A DNA stretch of 64,000 nucleotides, from contig JAJXWR010000001.1 in assembly GCA_021781515.1 (NCBI GenBank), forward strand, positions 26,283 through 90,282. Direction: 5' to 3'. The DNA comes from Pseudomonadota bacterium. GTDB lineage: Bacteria; Pseudomonadota; Gammaproteobacteria; Pseudomonadales; Moraxellaceae. Both the position numbers and the translations under genes were made by a program. How positions within the stretch are numbered: position 1 is the first letter of the stretch; every line of letters starts with the position of its first letter. Of the stretch, positions 22,298 to 32,223 are shown piece after piece. The notes beneath the pieces were generated by a model. That model saw only the letters and a program-made list of their open reading frames with translations. It was not told the origin of the DNA and did no database searches.

Positions 22298-24733
22298 ATG
22301 CACATGACCAATCCCTTATTGAATATGCCGCTGCTGCCGCTGCGTGATGTTGTCATTTATCCTCATATGGTCATCCCGCTTTTTGTAGGCCGGGACAAAT
22401 CTATCATGGCGCTGGAATCAGCCATGGAGCAGGACCGAAAGATTTTTCTGGTTGCACAAAAAGATGCCACGATTGATGATCCGGATGTGGCGGAATTATA
22501 CCATGTGGGCACCATTGCTAAAATCTTGCAACTGCTAAAGCTTCCGGATGGGACGGTCAAGGTACTAGTGGAAGGTGAGGTGCGGGCACATCTGGTGTCT
22601 GTAACCGTTACTGCGGCTTATTCACTGGCAGCGGTTCAGGTGGTTCCTGATACCAATGAAGATCCGGAAACCAGGGAAAGCATAGTGCTCAAACGCACCT
22701 TGCTGAACCAGTTTGAAAATTACGTTAAATTTTCTAGAAAAGTGGCTCCGGAAGTATTGACTTCGGTGTCGGCGATTTCTCAAGTGCAGCGGTTGGCTGA
22801 TACCATTGCGGCGCATTTACCGTTGAAGATCAGTGATCGTCAGGTGATATTGGAGTTGACGAATCTTAATGAACAGGTGGAGTTTCTCATTGGGTTAATG
22901 GAAGGAGAAATGGATATCCTGCGTGTTGAGAAACGGATTCGTGGCCGGGTTAAAAAACAGATGGAGAAGACCCAGCGCGAGTATTACCTGAACGAGCAGA
23001 TGAAAGCCATCCAGAAAGAGTTGGGTGAACTGGATGAGGTGCATAATGAAGCCGTAGAACTGCAAAAACGGGTTGAAGACAGTGGCATGCCACCGGAGGC
23101 CCGGCGTAAAGTGGATGCAGAACTACGCAAACTGCGGATGATGTCGCCGATGTCGGCAGAGGCTACCGTGGTTCGTGGTTACATTGACTGGATGTTGCAG
23201 GTTCCATGGAAAAAACGCAGCAAAGTGCGTATTGATCTGCAAAAAGCCAGAGAGTTGCTGGATCGGGATCATTTTGGTCTGGAAGAGGTGAAAGAAAGAA
23301 TCCTCGAATATCTGGCGGTACAAAGCCGGGTAAAACGCTTACAGGGCCCGATACTCTGTCTGGTGGGGCCGCCGGGTGTAGGTAAGACTTCCTTAGGGCA
23401 ATCGATTGCACAGGCGACTGGTCGGCAGTTTGTGCGGATGTCTTTGGGCGGCGTGCGTGATGAAGCGGAAATCCGTGGGCATCGGCGTACTTACATTGGC
23501 TCAATGCCGGGTAAACTGATTCAGCGCCTCAGCAAGGTGGGGGTAAAAAATCCGCTGTTGTTGCTGGATGAAGTCGACAAGATGGGCGTGGATATGCGGG
23601 GTGATCCGGCCTCTGCATTGCTGGAAGTTCTTGATCCAGAACAGAACAAAACTTTTAATGACCATTATCTGGAAGTGGATTACGATTTATCTGAAGTGAT
23701 GTTTATCTGTACCTCCAACTCTATGAATATTCCGGGTCCTTTATTGGATCGTATGGAGATTATCCGGATACCAGGTTACACCGAAGATGAAAAAATCAAC
23801 ATTGGCAGACAATACTTGTTGCCCAAACAGATGGAACGGCATGGCTTGCGCTCAGATGAACTGGAACTGGCCGATGACGTGCTTCGGGATATTATCCGTT
23901 ATTACACGCGAGAGGCGGGTGTTCGTAGCCTTGAGAGGGAAATTTCCAGAATTTGTCGTAAAGTGGTGAAACAGGCGGTAATGAGTGGATCAGCCGTTCC
24001 TGTGGTTATCACAGCCAGTGCCCTTGAAGATTATGCCGGAGTCCGTAAATTCAGCTTTGGCAAGGCGGAGGCGAAAGATCAGATTGGTCTGGTCACCGGA
24101 TTGGCATGGACATCGGTGGGTGGTGATATTCTGACCATTGAAGCGGTGGCTGTCCCCGGCAAGGGGCGTGTGAGCAAGACCGGCTCATTGGGTGGGGTGA
24201 TGCAGGAATCTATTGCGGCGGCAATGACCGTTGTACGTGCGCGATCCCAGTCTTTGGGAATCCAGAACTCAATATTTGAACAAAAAGATGTGCATGTGCA
24301 TATACCCGAAGGAGCCACTCCCAAAGACGGTCCCAGTGCGGGCATCGGGATTTGTACGGCGATCATTTCGGTATTGACTGGTATAGCTGTGCATGCTGAT
24401 CTAGCGATGACGGGCGAGATTACCTTGCGCGGACAGATATTACCTATCGGTGGATTAAAAGAGAAGTTGTTGGCGGCACACCGGGGAGGTATCCGGACGG
24501 TACTGATTCCTGAGGAAAATTTACGTGATCTCAAGGAAGTTCCTGACAATATCAAAGGCGCTTTACAGATTATTCCCGTGCAGTGGATTGATCAGGTGCT
24601 GGAATATGCTCTGGTACGGCCTTTATCTCCGTTGGCTGTAGAACTGCAGGGTGTTGGTGGTACGGTGGAGGAAGATCCGCTGATTACGGTACCGGTCGAT
24701 CCGGATGATGATGACCGAGTGAACACCCATTGA
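22298..24733 (+). CDS. lon: Endopeptidase La (Lon)
   Basis: GPPGVGKTSLGQSIA; catalytic PKDGPSAGIG; alternate ATG at 22304. Confidence 0.98.
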   Translation: MHMTNPLLNMPLLPLRDVVIYPHMVIPLFVGRDKSIMALESAMEQDRKIFLVAQKDATIDDPDVAELYHVGTIAKILQLLKLPDGTVKVLVEGEVRAHLVSVTVTAAYSLAAVQVVPDTNEDPETRESIVLKRTLLNQFENYVKFSRKVAPEVLTSVSAISQVQRLADTIAAHLPLKISDRQVILELTNLNEQVEFLIGLMEGEMDILRVEKRIRGRVKKQMEKTQREYYLNEQMKAIQKELGELDEVHNEAVELQKRVEDSGMPPEARRKVDAELRKLRMMSPMSAEATVVRGYIDWMLQVPWKKRSKVRIDLQKARELLDRDHFGLEEVKERILEYLAVQSRVKRLQGPILCLVGPPGVGKTSLGQSIAQATGRQFVRMSLGGVRDEAEIRGHRRTYIGSMPGKLIQRLSKVGVKNPLLLLDEVDKMGVDMRGDPASALLEVLDPEQNKTFNDHYLEVDYDLSEVMFICTSNSMNIPGPLLDRMEIIRIPGYTEDEKINIGRQYLLPKQMERHGLRSDELELADDVLRDIIRYYTREAGVRSLEREISRICRKVVKQAVMSGSAVPVVITASALEDYAGVRKFSFGKAEAKDQIGLVTGLAWTSVGGDILTIEAVAVPGKGRVSKTGSLGGVMQESIAAAMTVVRARSQSLGIQNSIFEQKDVHVHIPEGATPKDGPSAGIGICTAIISVLTGIAVHADLAMTGEITLRGQILPIGGLKEKLLAAHRGGIRTVLIPEENLRDLKEVPDNIKGALQIIPVQWIDQVLEYALVRPLSPLAVELQGVGGTVEEDPLITVPVDPDDDDRVNTH

Positions 24734-25028
24734 GCGGTTCGTACTGCCTCTCGGGGTATGATCCTGGGGCAGGTGGGGATGTGGGGAGCAGCATGCGAAC
24801 CAGGTCTTCTGCCAGATCATAGACCAAGATGTAATTCCGATGCGCCACCAACTTGCGGGTGCCGACAACGCACCCAGGCCGGCCTTGGCCTGGGTGATCT
24901 ACCAAGCGAGCCTCCTTCTCTGAAAACATCTCATCGAGGGCCATCGCAGCAGCCGGATTGTCGGCCTCGATATGGTCATAGATGTCGTTGCGGTCTTGTA
25001 TCGCCTCTGGTGTTCAGAACAGTTTCAT
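24684..25028 (-). pseudogene. RelE/ParE-type toxin remnant with in-frame TGA
   Basis: Minus-strand reading MKLF(TGA)TPEAIQDRNDIYDHIEADNPAAAMALDEMFSEKEARLVDHPGQGRPG..GTRKLVAHRNYILVYDL; TGA at 25014-25016; C-terminus looks out of frame. Confidence 0.82.
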
Positions 25029-25159
25029 CATTCGGAGTCTTCAAGTCGGCGCTGCGTGGCCGCTCGCTTGGCCGCAAACCTGGCCCCCACCTCGGCTGCT
25101 GGAATCAGGTTGCCGGCATTGGCCGAATCCATACCTGCACCTGGCGATAAAACACTCAT
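25028..25159 (-). CDS. Truncated RelB/DinJ-like antitoxin remnant
   Basis: Manual translation MSVLSPGAGMDSANAGNLIPAAEVGARFAAKRAATQRRLEDSE*; TGATG overlap with the toxin start. Confidence 0.6.
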   Translation of the reverse strand: MSVLSPGAGMDSANAGNLIPAAEVGARFAAKRAATQRRLEDSE

Positions 25160-25503
25160 ATTATCGTGCCGCCATGTGAACTGGCCCGGCACTTCGTTGC
25201 CTGTGCATGCAAGGTAGCAATCATGTGCTGAAATACTATAAACCAGACGCTCGCCGCAAAATCAGCAGCGAGTGTTTTGCTTGTCCTTCCCTATACGCCA
25301 GCAAACCATCCTTAACCGTGAAAATAGAACCATCAACTTAGCTGTTCCTGCCTACCAATGGGGCACCAAACCAGAGGGTATTTGCAGGAACAGGTGACAT
25401 TACAGTTCGATTGGTAAGGAACGGCATTCTTGTACATAGTACAATTATGTTTGAAATGCACTTGATTGTTATTACGAATTAAATACGTAAATGCATTCGC
25501 TCA

Positions 25504-25524
25504 CCCCATGGCTAAAGCCAAGGG
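25504..25524. mobile_element. IS200/IS605-type end hairpin (solo remnant)
   Basis: ccccatggctaaagccaaggg; shares ccccatggctaaagcca with 52953-52969. Confidence 0.5.
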
Positions 25525-25737
25525 CTTACGCTCACACTTTGGTCAAAATTATGCGGATGATTGGCTGTCAGGGTAGTCGTTGAGCGTGTATAATGACTTC
25601 CTTTAAAATAAGGCAGTAGGGTGCAGTGTGTCTTCTGTTGGAGTGAGGTGTTCGAGCGATAGCCGTCGAATCCTGGGTGAACAGATGACAATGGCATTTT
25701 GGAGAGTATAACGGCAAGCGTATACAAGGGGTGGAAG

Positions 25738-26058
25738 GTGAATAAATCAGAGTTGATTGACAGCATCGCGAATGGAACAGGGTTGAGTAAAAATAAAGCC
25801 GGACAAGCGTTGGATTCGGTATTATCTGCGATAACGGAAGCACTTAAGTCTGGAGATACAGTGACTCTGGTGGGATTTGGTGCTTTTTCCGTAAAAGAAA
25901 GAACGGGTCGCCTGGGGCGCAATCCATCGTCTGGAGAAGAAATTCAGATTCCAGCCAGAAAAGTTCCTGGATTCAAGCCCGGAAAGCTCCTGAAAATTGC
26001 AGTAAATGGTTCGGATGAGATGGATTCTGACGCTGAGTCGGATAATGACGCCGAATAG
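25738..26058 (+). CDS. hupB: DNA-binding protein HU-beta with acidic C-terminal extension
   Basis: [18 protein letters not shown]..; GTG 25738; C-terminal [16 protein letters not shown]. Confidence 0.93.
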   Translation: MNKSELIDSIANGTGLSKNKAGQALDSVLSAITEALKSGDTVTLVGFGAFSVKERTGRLGRNPSSGEEIQIPARKVPGFKPGKLLKIAVNGSDEMDSDAESDNDAE

Positions 26059-26343
26059 AACAAAACAGGGAAAATGAATAGGAAAAGGTGCATAAGTATC
26101 TGCATAGATAGAAAGTTGATGCCTGTCCAGTAAATCTGTTCGGCAGTTGGTGTTGATTTTTTACAGTGGGTTACGGCGCTTGACAGCTACTTACTGATGC
26201 GATAGCAAAAAACATTAATAGATCAGATAAAGGAGACTGACGAGGTCTTGTCCCGTTTTTTCTCTGGATAGCATCTGGTCGTGGTCCTTAAAAATGGTAG
26301 TGGTGTGATCTGGATGCGTCTGGAAACACAGGAGATGAGGTTG

Positions 26344-28272
26344 ATGGAAAAATTTCGGGACATGGTGCATGGCTGGCTGGGAACGGTGTTGCTGGTGCTG
26401 TTGCTGGTTCCTTTTGTTTTTTTTGGCATTGAAAGTTATTTTAGTGGGGGCGGTCATTCGCTGGCGCTGGCGACAGTCAATGGCCAGGAAATCACTCAGC
26501 CTGAATTTGAACGTACATTTACGGCAGAGCGTCAGCAGGCGCTGAGTCAGGCCGGAGCGGATGCGGATCCGTCGCAAATTGATTTGCAGCAATTGCGGCA
26601 TAAGGTCATGGACAGTCTGATAAACCGGGAAATTGAACGGCAGGCGGCAGAGCAGATGGGGCTGGTGTTCCCCGAGGCACAAATCTGGCCGTTGATTGCT
26701 CAGGTGCCCGCTTTTCAGGGAGAAGATGGCAAGTTTGATCCCAGTCGGTTTCAGAATTTTTTACGGCAAAGGAATTTGACGGAAGCCTCTCTGGTTCGGG
26801 ATCTCAAGGTGGGCGGTCAGTTGCAGCAAGTGGAATTCGCCATGAGTACGGCTTTTGATACGTCTGATCAGGTGCAACGTCTGCTGAAACTGGACGGGCA
26901 AGTGCGTGATGTGGGTTACACGGTGGTGCCGGCTACGGCGCTGGCCAGCAAGATTACGATTGGTGATGCGGATGTCGCTGCCTGGTACAAGGCGCATGCG
27001 GCGCAATTGATGGTACCGGAACAGGTCGCTGTCGATTATCTGGAATTTAAACAAGATGATTTGTTGCCACAGGTGACGGTCAGTGATGAAGACATTGACA
27101 AGGCGTATCAGGAGGCAGTGAAAGCGATCAGTGCCCAGGAGCAGCGGCATGCCGAACATATCCTGATCAAAGTTGGTGCAGGCGTCACTGCAGCGGCAGC
27201 GCAGGCAAAAATTGTGGAGATTTCCCGGCAGATCAAGCCGGATGGCAGTAATTTTGCCGATCTGGCTAAAAAATACTCCCAGGATGAAGGTTCGGCCGCT
27301 GCGGGTGGTGATTTGGGCTTTGCTGCCAGAGGACAGTTTGTTCCGGCGTTTGAACAGGTACTGTTTGCTTTGAAACCTGGAGAAATTTCGGCACCGGTAC
27401 AGACTAATTTTGGATTTCACCTTATCCGGCTGTTGGAAATCAGGCAACCACAAATTCCAGACCGGGCCAGTCTGCATGATCAACTGGTGCAAAGTGTCAA
27501 GCAGCAAAAAGTGCAGCAGTTGTTTGCGGATCGGGTGAATGGTGTCAATGATGCCATGTATGAGGCTACTGATCTGAAAGAGCAGGCGGCCAAACTGCAT
27601 GAACCCGTTCAGACATCGGCGCTGTTCTCTGCGGCAACGGGGACGGGTCTGGCGGCTCAGGCAAAGTTCCGGGCGATGGCATTTAGTGATGATGTGCTGC
27701 GCGATGGAAAAAATTCGGCAGTGGTTGAACTGGCTAAAGGCGATGTGGTATGGATGCATCTGCACAGTCATAATCCGTCCCGTGCGGAATCCCTGGCAGA
27801 GGCACGGCCCGCTATCGTGTCGGTGTTATTACACGAACGGGAAATGGCGCTGGCCAAAAACCAGTTGCAGCAGGCGCAACAGTCGATTGCTGCTGGGCAA
27901 GATCCTCAGGCGGTGTTGCATGCACTGGGGCTGCAATGGACGGTCGCCAGAGTGAGTCGGTCGACAACGACGTTTCCGGATCCGCAGTTACTGAAAACCG
28001 TGTTCTGGATGCCTAGACCCACTGCTACAACCAGAAGTTTGCAGGTACTGGATCTGCCGCAAGGCGTGGCACTGCTGGAATTGACGTCGGTTCATGAGGG
28101 GGCGGCAGATGCCTCGCGAATTCCGCCGGCACAGGCGGCGACCATGCTCAATCAGGTGCGGGCTGGTCAATACGAAGCGGATTATGTACAGGCGATTAAG
28201 TCCCATGCAAAGGTAAAAATGACACCTTTGGGTACGGAAACGCTTCAGGGCAAGACAGTGGAAGGTTCTTGA
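26344..28272 (+). CDS. ppiD: Peptidylprolyl isomerase PpiD (SurA-type, membrane anchored)
   Basis: MEKFRDMVHGWLGTVLLVLLLVPFVFFGIESYF; parvulin domain; lon-hupB-ppiD order. Confidence 0.92.
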   Translation: MEKFRDMVHGWLGTVLLVLLLVPFVFFGIESYFSGGGHSLALATVNGQEITQPEFERTFTAERQQALSQAGADADPSQIDLQQLRHKVMDSLINREIERQAAEQMGLVFPEAQIWPLIAQVPAFQGEDGKFDPSRFQNFLRQRNLTEASLVRDLKVGGQLQQVEFAMSTAFDTSDQVQRLLKLDGQVRDVGYTVVPATALASKITIGDADVAAWYKAHAAQLMVPEQVAVDYLEFKQDDLLPQVTVSDEDIDKAYQEAVKAISAQEQRHAEHILIKVGAGVTAAAAQAKIVEISRQIKPDGSNFADLAKKYSQDEGSAAAGGDLGFAARGQFVPAFEQVLFALKPGEISAPVQTNFGFHLIRLLEIRQPQIPDRASLHDQLVQSVKQQKVQQLFADRVNGVNDAMYEATDLKEQAAKLHEPVQTSALFSAATGTGLAAQAKFRAMAFSDDVLRDGKNSAVVELAKGDVVWMHLHSHNPSRAESLAEARPAIVSVLLHEREMALAKNQLQQAQQSIAAGQDPQAVLHALGLQWTVARVSRSTTTFPDPQLLKTVFWMPRPTATTRSLQVLDLPQGVALLELTSVHEGAADASRIPPAQAATMLNQVRAGQYEADYVQAIKSHAKVKMTPLGTETLQGKTVEGS

Positions 28273-28294
28273 AGTGGCTTGAGTCTTCTATAGT

Positions 28295-28978
28295 ATGGGT
28301 GCTCGCCGGGTTTATTTTGTGTGCGGTACTGACACTGGCGTGGGAAAAACCTGTGTGTCGGTGGCACTGTTGTGTGCCGCCGCCGCATGCGGCAAGCAAA
28401 CACTCGGACTGAAACCGCTAGCCAGTGGAGGTCTATGGCAAGATGGAGTGTTGGTCAATGAAGATGCCTTGCAACTCATGCAGGCCAGTACGGTCAAATT
28501 GCCCTATGCCCAGGTGAATCCGTTATGCCTGCCCTTGGCGGTGGCTCCGCATATTGCTGCTGCACATGCCGGGCGAACTTTGTCGTTACCGCCGCTGCTG
28601 GGTCGAGTGCGAGGAGCCTTGGCAACACCTGCGGATTTGGTATTGATTGAAGGGGCAGGAGGCTGGCGGGTTCCCTTAAATGAACAATCGGGTTTGTGCC
28701 TGAGTGCGTTGCCCCAGGCGCTGGCCTGTCCGGTGATTATGGTCGTAGGGTTGCGACTGGGTTGCCTCAATCATGCGTTATTGACGGCCAGTGCCATTGC
28801 GGCTGACGGGTTGTCGCTGGTCGGGTGGATTGGTTCGACGCTGGATCCGGCGATGCAGGCTCTGGAAGAAAATATAGCGGCGTTACACCGTTTATTGTCA
28901 GCTCCCTGTATGGGTATTTTGCCATGGGCGTTGCCGCCACACGCGGGTGCACTGGCAATTGAACGTCTGCTTGGGTGA
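28295..28978 (+). CDS. bioD: Dethiobiotin synthase
   Basis: VYFVCGTDTGVGKTCVSVALL; GLKPLASG. Confidence 0.93.
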   Translation: MGARRVYFVCGTDTGVGKTCVSVALLCAAAACGKQTLGLKPLASGGLWQDGVLVNEDALQLMQASTVKLPYAQVNPLCLPLAVAPHIAAAHAGRTLSLPPLLGRVRGALATPADLVLIEGAGGWRVPLNEQSGLCLSALPQALACPVIMVVGLRLGCLNHALLTASAIAADGLSLVGWIGSTLDPAMQALEENIAALHRLLSAPCMGILPWALPPHAGALAIERLLG

Positions 28979-29080
28979 CGGACTGGCAAAATAATGCCGG
29001 TGGTCGGAAAAAACTTTCCTGATACGGTTAAAGCATGGTAGGGTAATTCTAAATCCGTCTTAATGTTATGGAGGTGCATC

Positions 29081-29308
29081 GTGGTCTCTTCTCTGGCTTC
29101 GGTGGGCAGTACGGCGCTGATGCGGTCTTATTCATCGCTGCAGAAAAATGCTCAGCAAATAGCATCATCTACAACGAATCAAAGTTCCTCTACTCTCAGT
29201 TCTGGCATCACGGCACAGCAGGCTGTTTTTAATCAGGCGATGGCGGATGTGCAACTGGTAACTACTGCTGAAAAAATGCTGGGTACAGTGATTGATACGC
29301 GTGCCTGA
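29081..29308 (+). CDS. Small protein of unknown function
   Basis: GTG 29081 preceded by a ggagg SD; Ser/Thr/Gln-rich, ends TTAEKMLGTVIDTRA. Confidence 0.6.
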   Translation: MVSSLASVGSTALMRSYSSLQKNAQQIASSTTNQSSSTLSSGITAQQAVFNQAMADVQLVTTAEKMLGTVIDTRA

Positions 29309-29355
29309 AATACCTCTGCGTTGGCTGTTGCAGTGAGTGTTCTGTTCGGGTACGT

Positions 29356-30429
29356 ATGGGTCGATTAATCAATCAGATAGAACCGGATGCGTTGGTGTCG
29401 GCTTTTGCTCGGTGGTTGCCTGTGGGGTTTCATGGGATAGATGATCCCTTGGGTATTCCGATGTTTGTGGCAGATTTTGATCTCCTGACGACAGTGGATT
29501 CGGCGCTGCAGAATAAACTGCGTCGTTGGGCGCAGCGTTTGGGTGTGGAACGGTTTTTAACAGTGCGTACTTTGTTTGTAGGGACCACGGTCACGGAATA
29601 TGCGTTGCTGAATACGGATGAGCCGGTATCTGCATTACAGCGCATTGTTGAGCGTTATGCCCGCCAATATCTGTTCATTATCATCAAGGATTTACCGGTG
29701 GTTTCTCCACTGTTAGCCGATTCGGAAAATGCGTTGACAAGCGCTTGGTTGCAGGCGGGCAAGTCATTGGGTTGGGTGGAACTGGACGGTCAGGCCTTAG
29801 CGTGGGTGCCGGTGGCTCCGGGTAATGATGAGGCGTACTGGATGCAGCAATTTTCCAGATCCCGGCGTAAGGATTTCCGGCGAAAATTGCGCAGTCGTGA
29901 ACAGTTGCTTATCCGGGAAGTGCGCTCAGGTGATGCGTGTTTCCAGTCAGAGGTCTTGCTGAGGGAATGGTATACGCTTTATCAGGCGGTCTATGCGCAA
30001 AGCGAGATGCATTTCGATCTGTTGACTCCGGAATTTTTTAAACAAATCCTGCAACAGGACAGCGGTGCGGTGATATTTGTTTATGAACAGGCGGATCAAT
30101 TAATCGGTTATAACCTGTGTTTTGAGCAGGACGGGCTGCTGATCGATAAATATATCGGTCTGCGTTATCCACAGGCGCAGCAACTTAATTTGTATTTTGT
30201 CAGTTGGTTTCATAATCTTGCTTATGCCGAGAAAAAAGGGTTACGGGCTTATGTGGCTGGCTGGACTGATCCTGATGTCAAACTTTCGCTCGGCGCTTCG
30301 TTCAGCCTGACACGCCATCTGGTGTATATTCGACCTTTCTGGTTGCGATGGATACTTAAACCGTTGCGGGTACTCTTTGAGTCGGATGCGCAGGTAATGG
30401 CGGTGCAGGAGAGACCGGGTGCCGTTTAG
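29356..30429 (+). CDS. GNAT/FemAB-like acyltransferase
   Basis: Acetyltransf_6-like C-terminal half (GAVIFVYEQADQLIGYNLCFEQDGLLIDKYIGLRYP). Confidence 0.7.
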   Translation: MGRLINQIEPDALVSAFARWLPVGFHGIDDPLGIPMFVADFDLLTTVDSALQNKLRRWAQRLGVERFLTVRTLFVGTTVTEYALLNTDEPVSALQRIVERYARQYLFIIIKDLPVVSPLLADSENALTSAWLQAGKSLGWVELDGQALAWVPVAPGNDEAYWMQQFSRSRRKDFRRKLRSREQLLIREVRSGDACFQSEVLLREWYTLYQAVYAQSEMHFDLLTPEFFKQILQQDSGAVIFVYEQADQLIGYNLCFEQDGLLIDKYIGLRYPQAQQLNLYFVSWFHNLAYAEKKGLRAYVAGWTDPDVKLSLGASFSLTRHLVYIRPFWLRWILKPLRVLFESDAQVMAVQERPGAV

Positions 30430-31309
30430 TAGCCCTGTTGTCCTGGATATTGATGGTTCATGTGGCTATTTACCTGGAGAGCAGCGCCTGCAATTACGTA
30501 ACTGGCAGGAGCGTTTGCGTTATTCTTGCCGCAAAAGCGATCTGGATGCGTTGCAGGCGCAGGTGGGTGAGGGGCTGCTGAGGCAATCCGGGCCATTCTT
30601 TTTGGGTAGCGGCGATTTTCATCACCTTAGTTTGCCGATAATTGCGGCGCATGCCCGTACCCGCTTGCTGGATGTGGTGGTTTTGGATAATCATCCGGAC
30701 AATATGCGCTTTCCTTTTGCCATTCATTGCGGCTCCTGGGTTCGGCAGGTGGCGGCACTGCCGGGTGTGCGCCGGGTCCATGTGGTGGGTATTCATTCGC
30801 AGGATATTGCATGGCCGCACTTCTGGGAAAATAACTGGTGGCCATTGTATAGTGGGCGCGTGCATTATTGGTCCGTTCAGGTGGATGTGCGTTATGTCCG
30901 ATGTTTAGGGCTATCCCAGATGTTTCATGGATTTAACGAGATTGATGCGTTACTTGATGCATTGAAGGCGCAGCTGGAGCCGGATTTTCCGCTTTATCTG
31001 AGTATAGACAAAGATGTATTGGCCGCTGAGGCAGTACGGACCAACTGGGATCAAGGAATGATGCAGTTGCCACAGATGTATGCTTTTGTCGCCGCTTGCC
31101 GCACACGGTTGACAGGGTGTGATGTGACTGGGGATATTTCTTTTTACCAGTATCAACAGTTGTTAAAACGCCTGTTAAGCCGGCTTGACGGGCAGGAGAC
31201 GCAGGAGGTTCCTCCTGCGCTAAAAGACTGGCAGTTGCAACAACATCAGGTTAATTTGCAACTGTGCCGGTTACTTGCTAGCACCGTGCCTGAAGCTCGT
31301 TTGGACTGA
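30419..31309 (+). CDS. Arginase-family-like protein
   Basis: GSGDFHHLS, VVLDNHPDN, YLSIDKDVL and GCDVTGD metal-site-like motifs; GTG start overlapping the upstream gene. Confidence 0.65.
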   Translation: MPFSSPVVLDIDGSCGYLPGEQRLQLRNWQERLRYSCRKSDLDALQAQVGEGLLRQSGPFFLGSGDFHHLSLPIIAAHARTRLLDVVVLDNHPDNMRFPFAIHCGSWVRQVAALPGVRRVHVVGIHSQDIAWPHFWENNWWPLYSGRVHYWSVQVDVRYVRCLGLSQMFHGFNEIDALLDALKAQLEPDFPLYLSIDKDVLAAEAVRTNWDQGMMQLPQMYAFVAACRTRLTGCDVTGDISFYQYQQLLKRLLSRLDGQETQEVPPALKDWQLQQHQVNLQLCRLLASTVPEARLD

Positions 31310-31329
31310 TGGGGGGGAGTGTTGGGCTA

Positions 31330-31707
31330 TCAGGGAATGGCTTCTGTTTCACCTTTGGCCAGGCAGAGAATGCCGCCGATGATCAGGGCCACGCCGAGCA
31401 ACTGCGTTCGGGTGATATGTTCATGGAACAACCAGACGGAGCAGAACAGTACACTAATGACTTCCAGGTAGGAAGCGGCGAACGCCGGCCCGATGGGCGC
31501 TCGTCGCAGCAGCGTGACCCAGGTAAAAAAGGAGCCGATATAACCAAGAATAGCCACATATACCCAGGGTTGACTGAGTATGCGCTGCACCCAGGCCAGA
31601 TTGGCGGCCAGTGGCAGGGAGTGCATTGCCGTCATTTTAAAGCTCACCTGTGCCAAGGTGTCAAATACCATCAGAACGAAAAAACCAGTCAGATAAAACA
31701 GGCGCAT
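31330..31707 (-). CDS. Small EamA/SMR-type transporter subunit
   Basis: About four TM segments, EmrE/ArnE-F-like. Confidence 0.75.
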   Translation of the reverse strand: MRLFYLTGFFVLMVFDTLAQVSFKMTAMHSLPLAANLAWVQRILSQPWVYVAILGYIGSFFTWVTLLRRAPIGPAFAASYLEVISVLFCSVWLFHEHITRTQLLGVALIIGGILCLAKGETEAIP

Positions 31708-32063
31708 TAAATGATCCCCACCAGTGCCACCCCCAGTGCCACTAGACTCATGCCGGTCAACCGCCAGGCTGTCAATCGTTCCTGAAACAAAAAGTGGCCG
31801 CCCAGCATTAATGTCACAATATTGATGGATCCAAGGATGACCCCTTGCGATAGGGGGACGATCGAAAGGAAAGCCAGCCAGAGCAAAAATTCTGCGATGT
31901 AGCAGAGAATACCGGTTTGAATGAACGGATGTTTCAGGATAAACAGCCAGTAGGATAGCCCGGAATCAGGATGTTCCTGGCGTGCCGCTGCCTTGAAGGC
32001 CAACTGCCCCCCACTGTCCAGAGCGATATTAGCCAACCACAGGAGAAAAATGTTCAGAGACAT
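31707..32063 (-). CDS. Small EamA/SMR-type transporter subunit
   Basis: About four TM segments; overlaps the next gene by 1 nt. Confidence 0.75.
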   Translation of the reverse strand: MSLNIFLLWLANIALDSGGQLAFKAAARQEHPDSGLSYWLFILKHPFIQTGILCYIAEFLLWLAFLSIVPLSQGVILGSINIVTLMLGGHFLFQERLTAWRLTGMSLVALGVALVGII

Positions 32064-32223
32064 TAAGTATTGCCTTCAGGAAAAACCGGAGGAAGTACTG
32101 ATTGGCCCTATTCTACCTTGAGCGTTGTTGAAAACAAATTAAACTCGAAGATTGTGCCAGATGCAAAGCGAAGCGTGTTTAGTTGGTGATATAATCGCTA
32201 CGCATAAATTTGAGGAAATAACC

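Noticed and set aside
24758-25217. Plus-strand ORFs of 130, 81 and 65 aa downstream of lon
   Set aside because: They are antisense to the RelE/ParE-type remnant and show no recognisable protein signature.
31309-31710. 133-aa plus-strand ORF over the small transporter genes
   Set aside because: Antisense to a convincing four-TM gene; polar, low-signal sequence.
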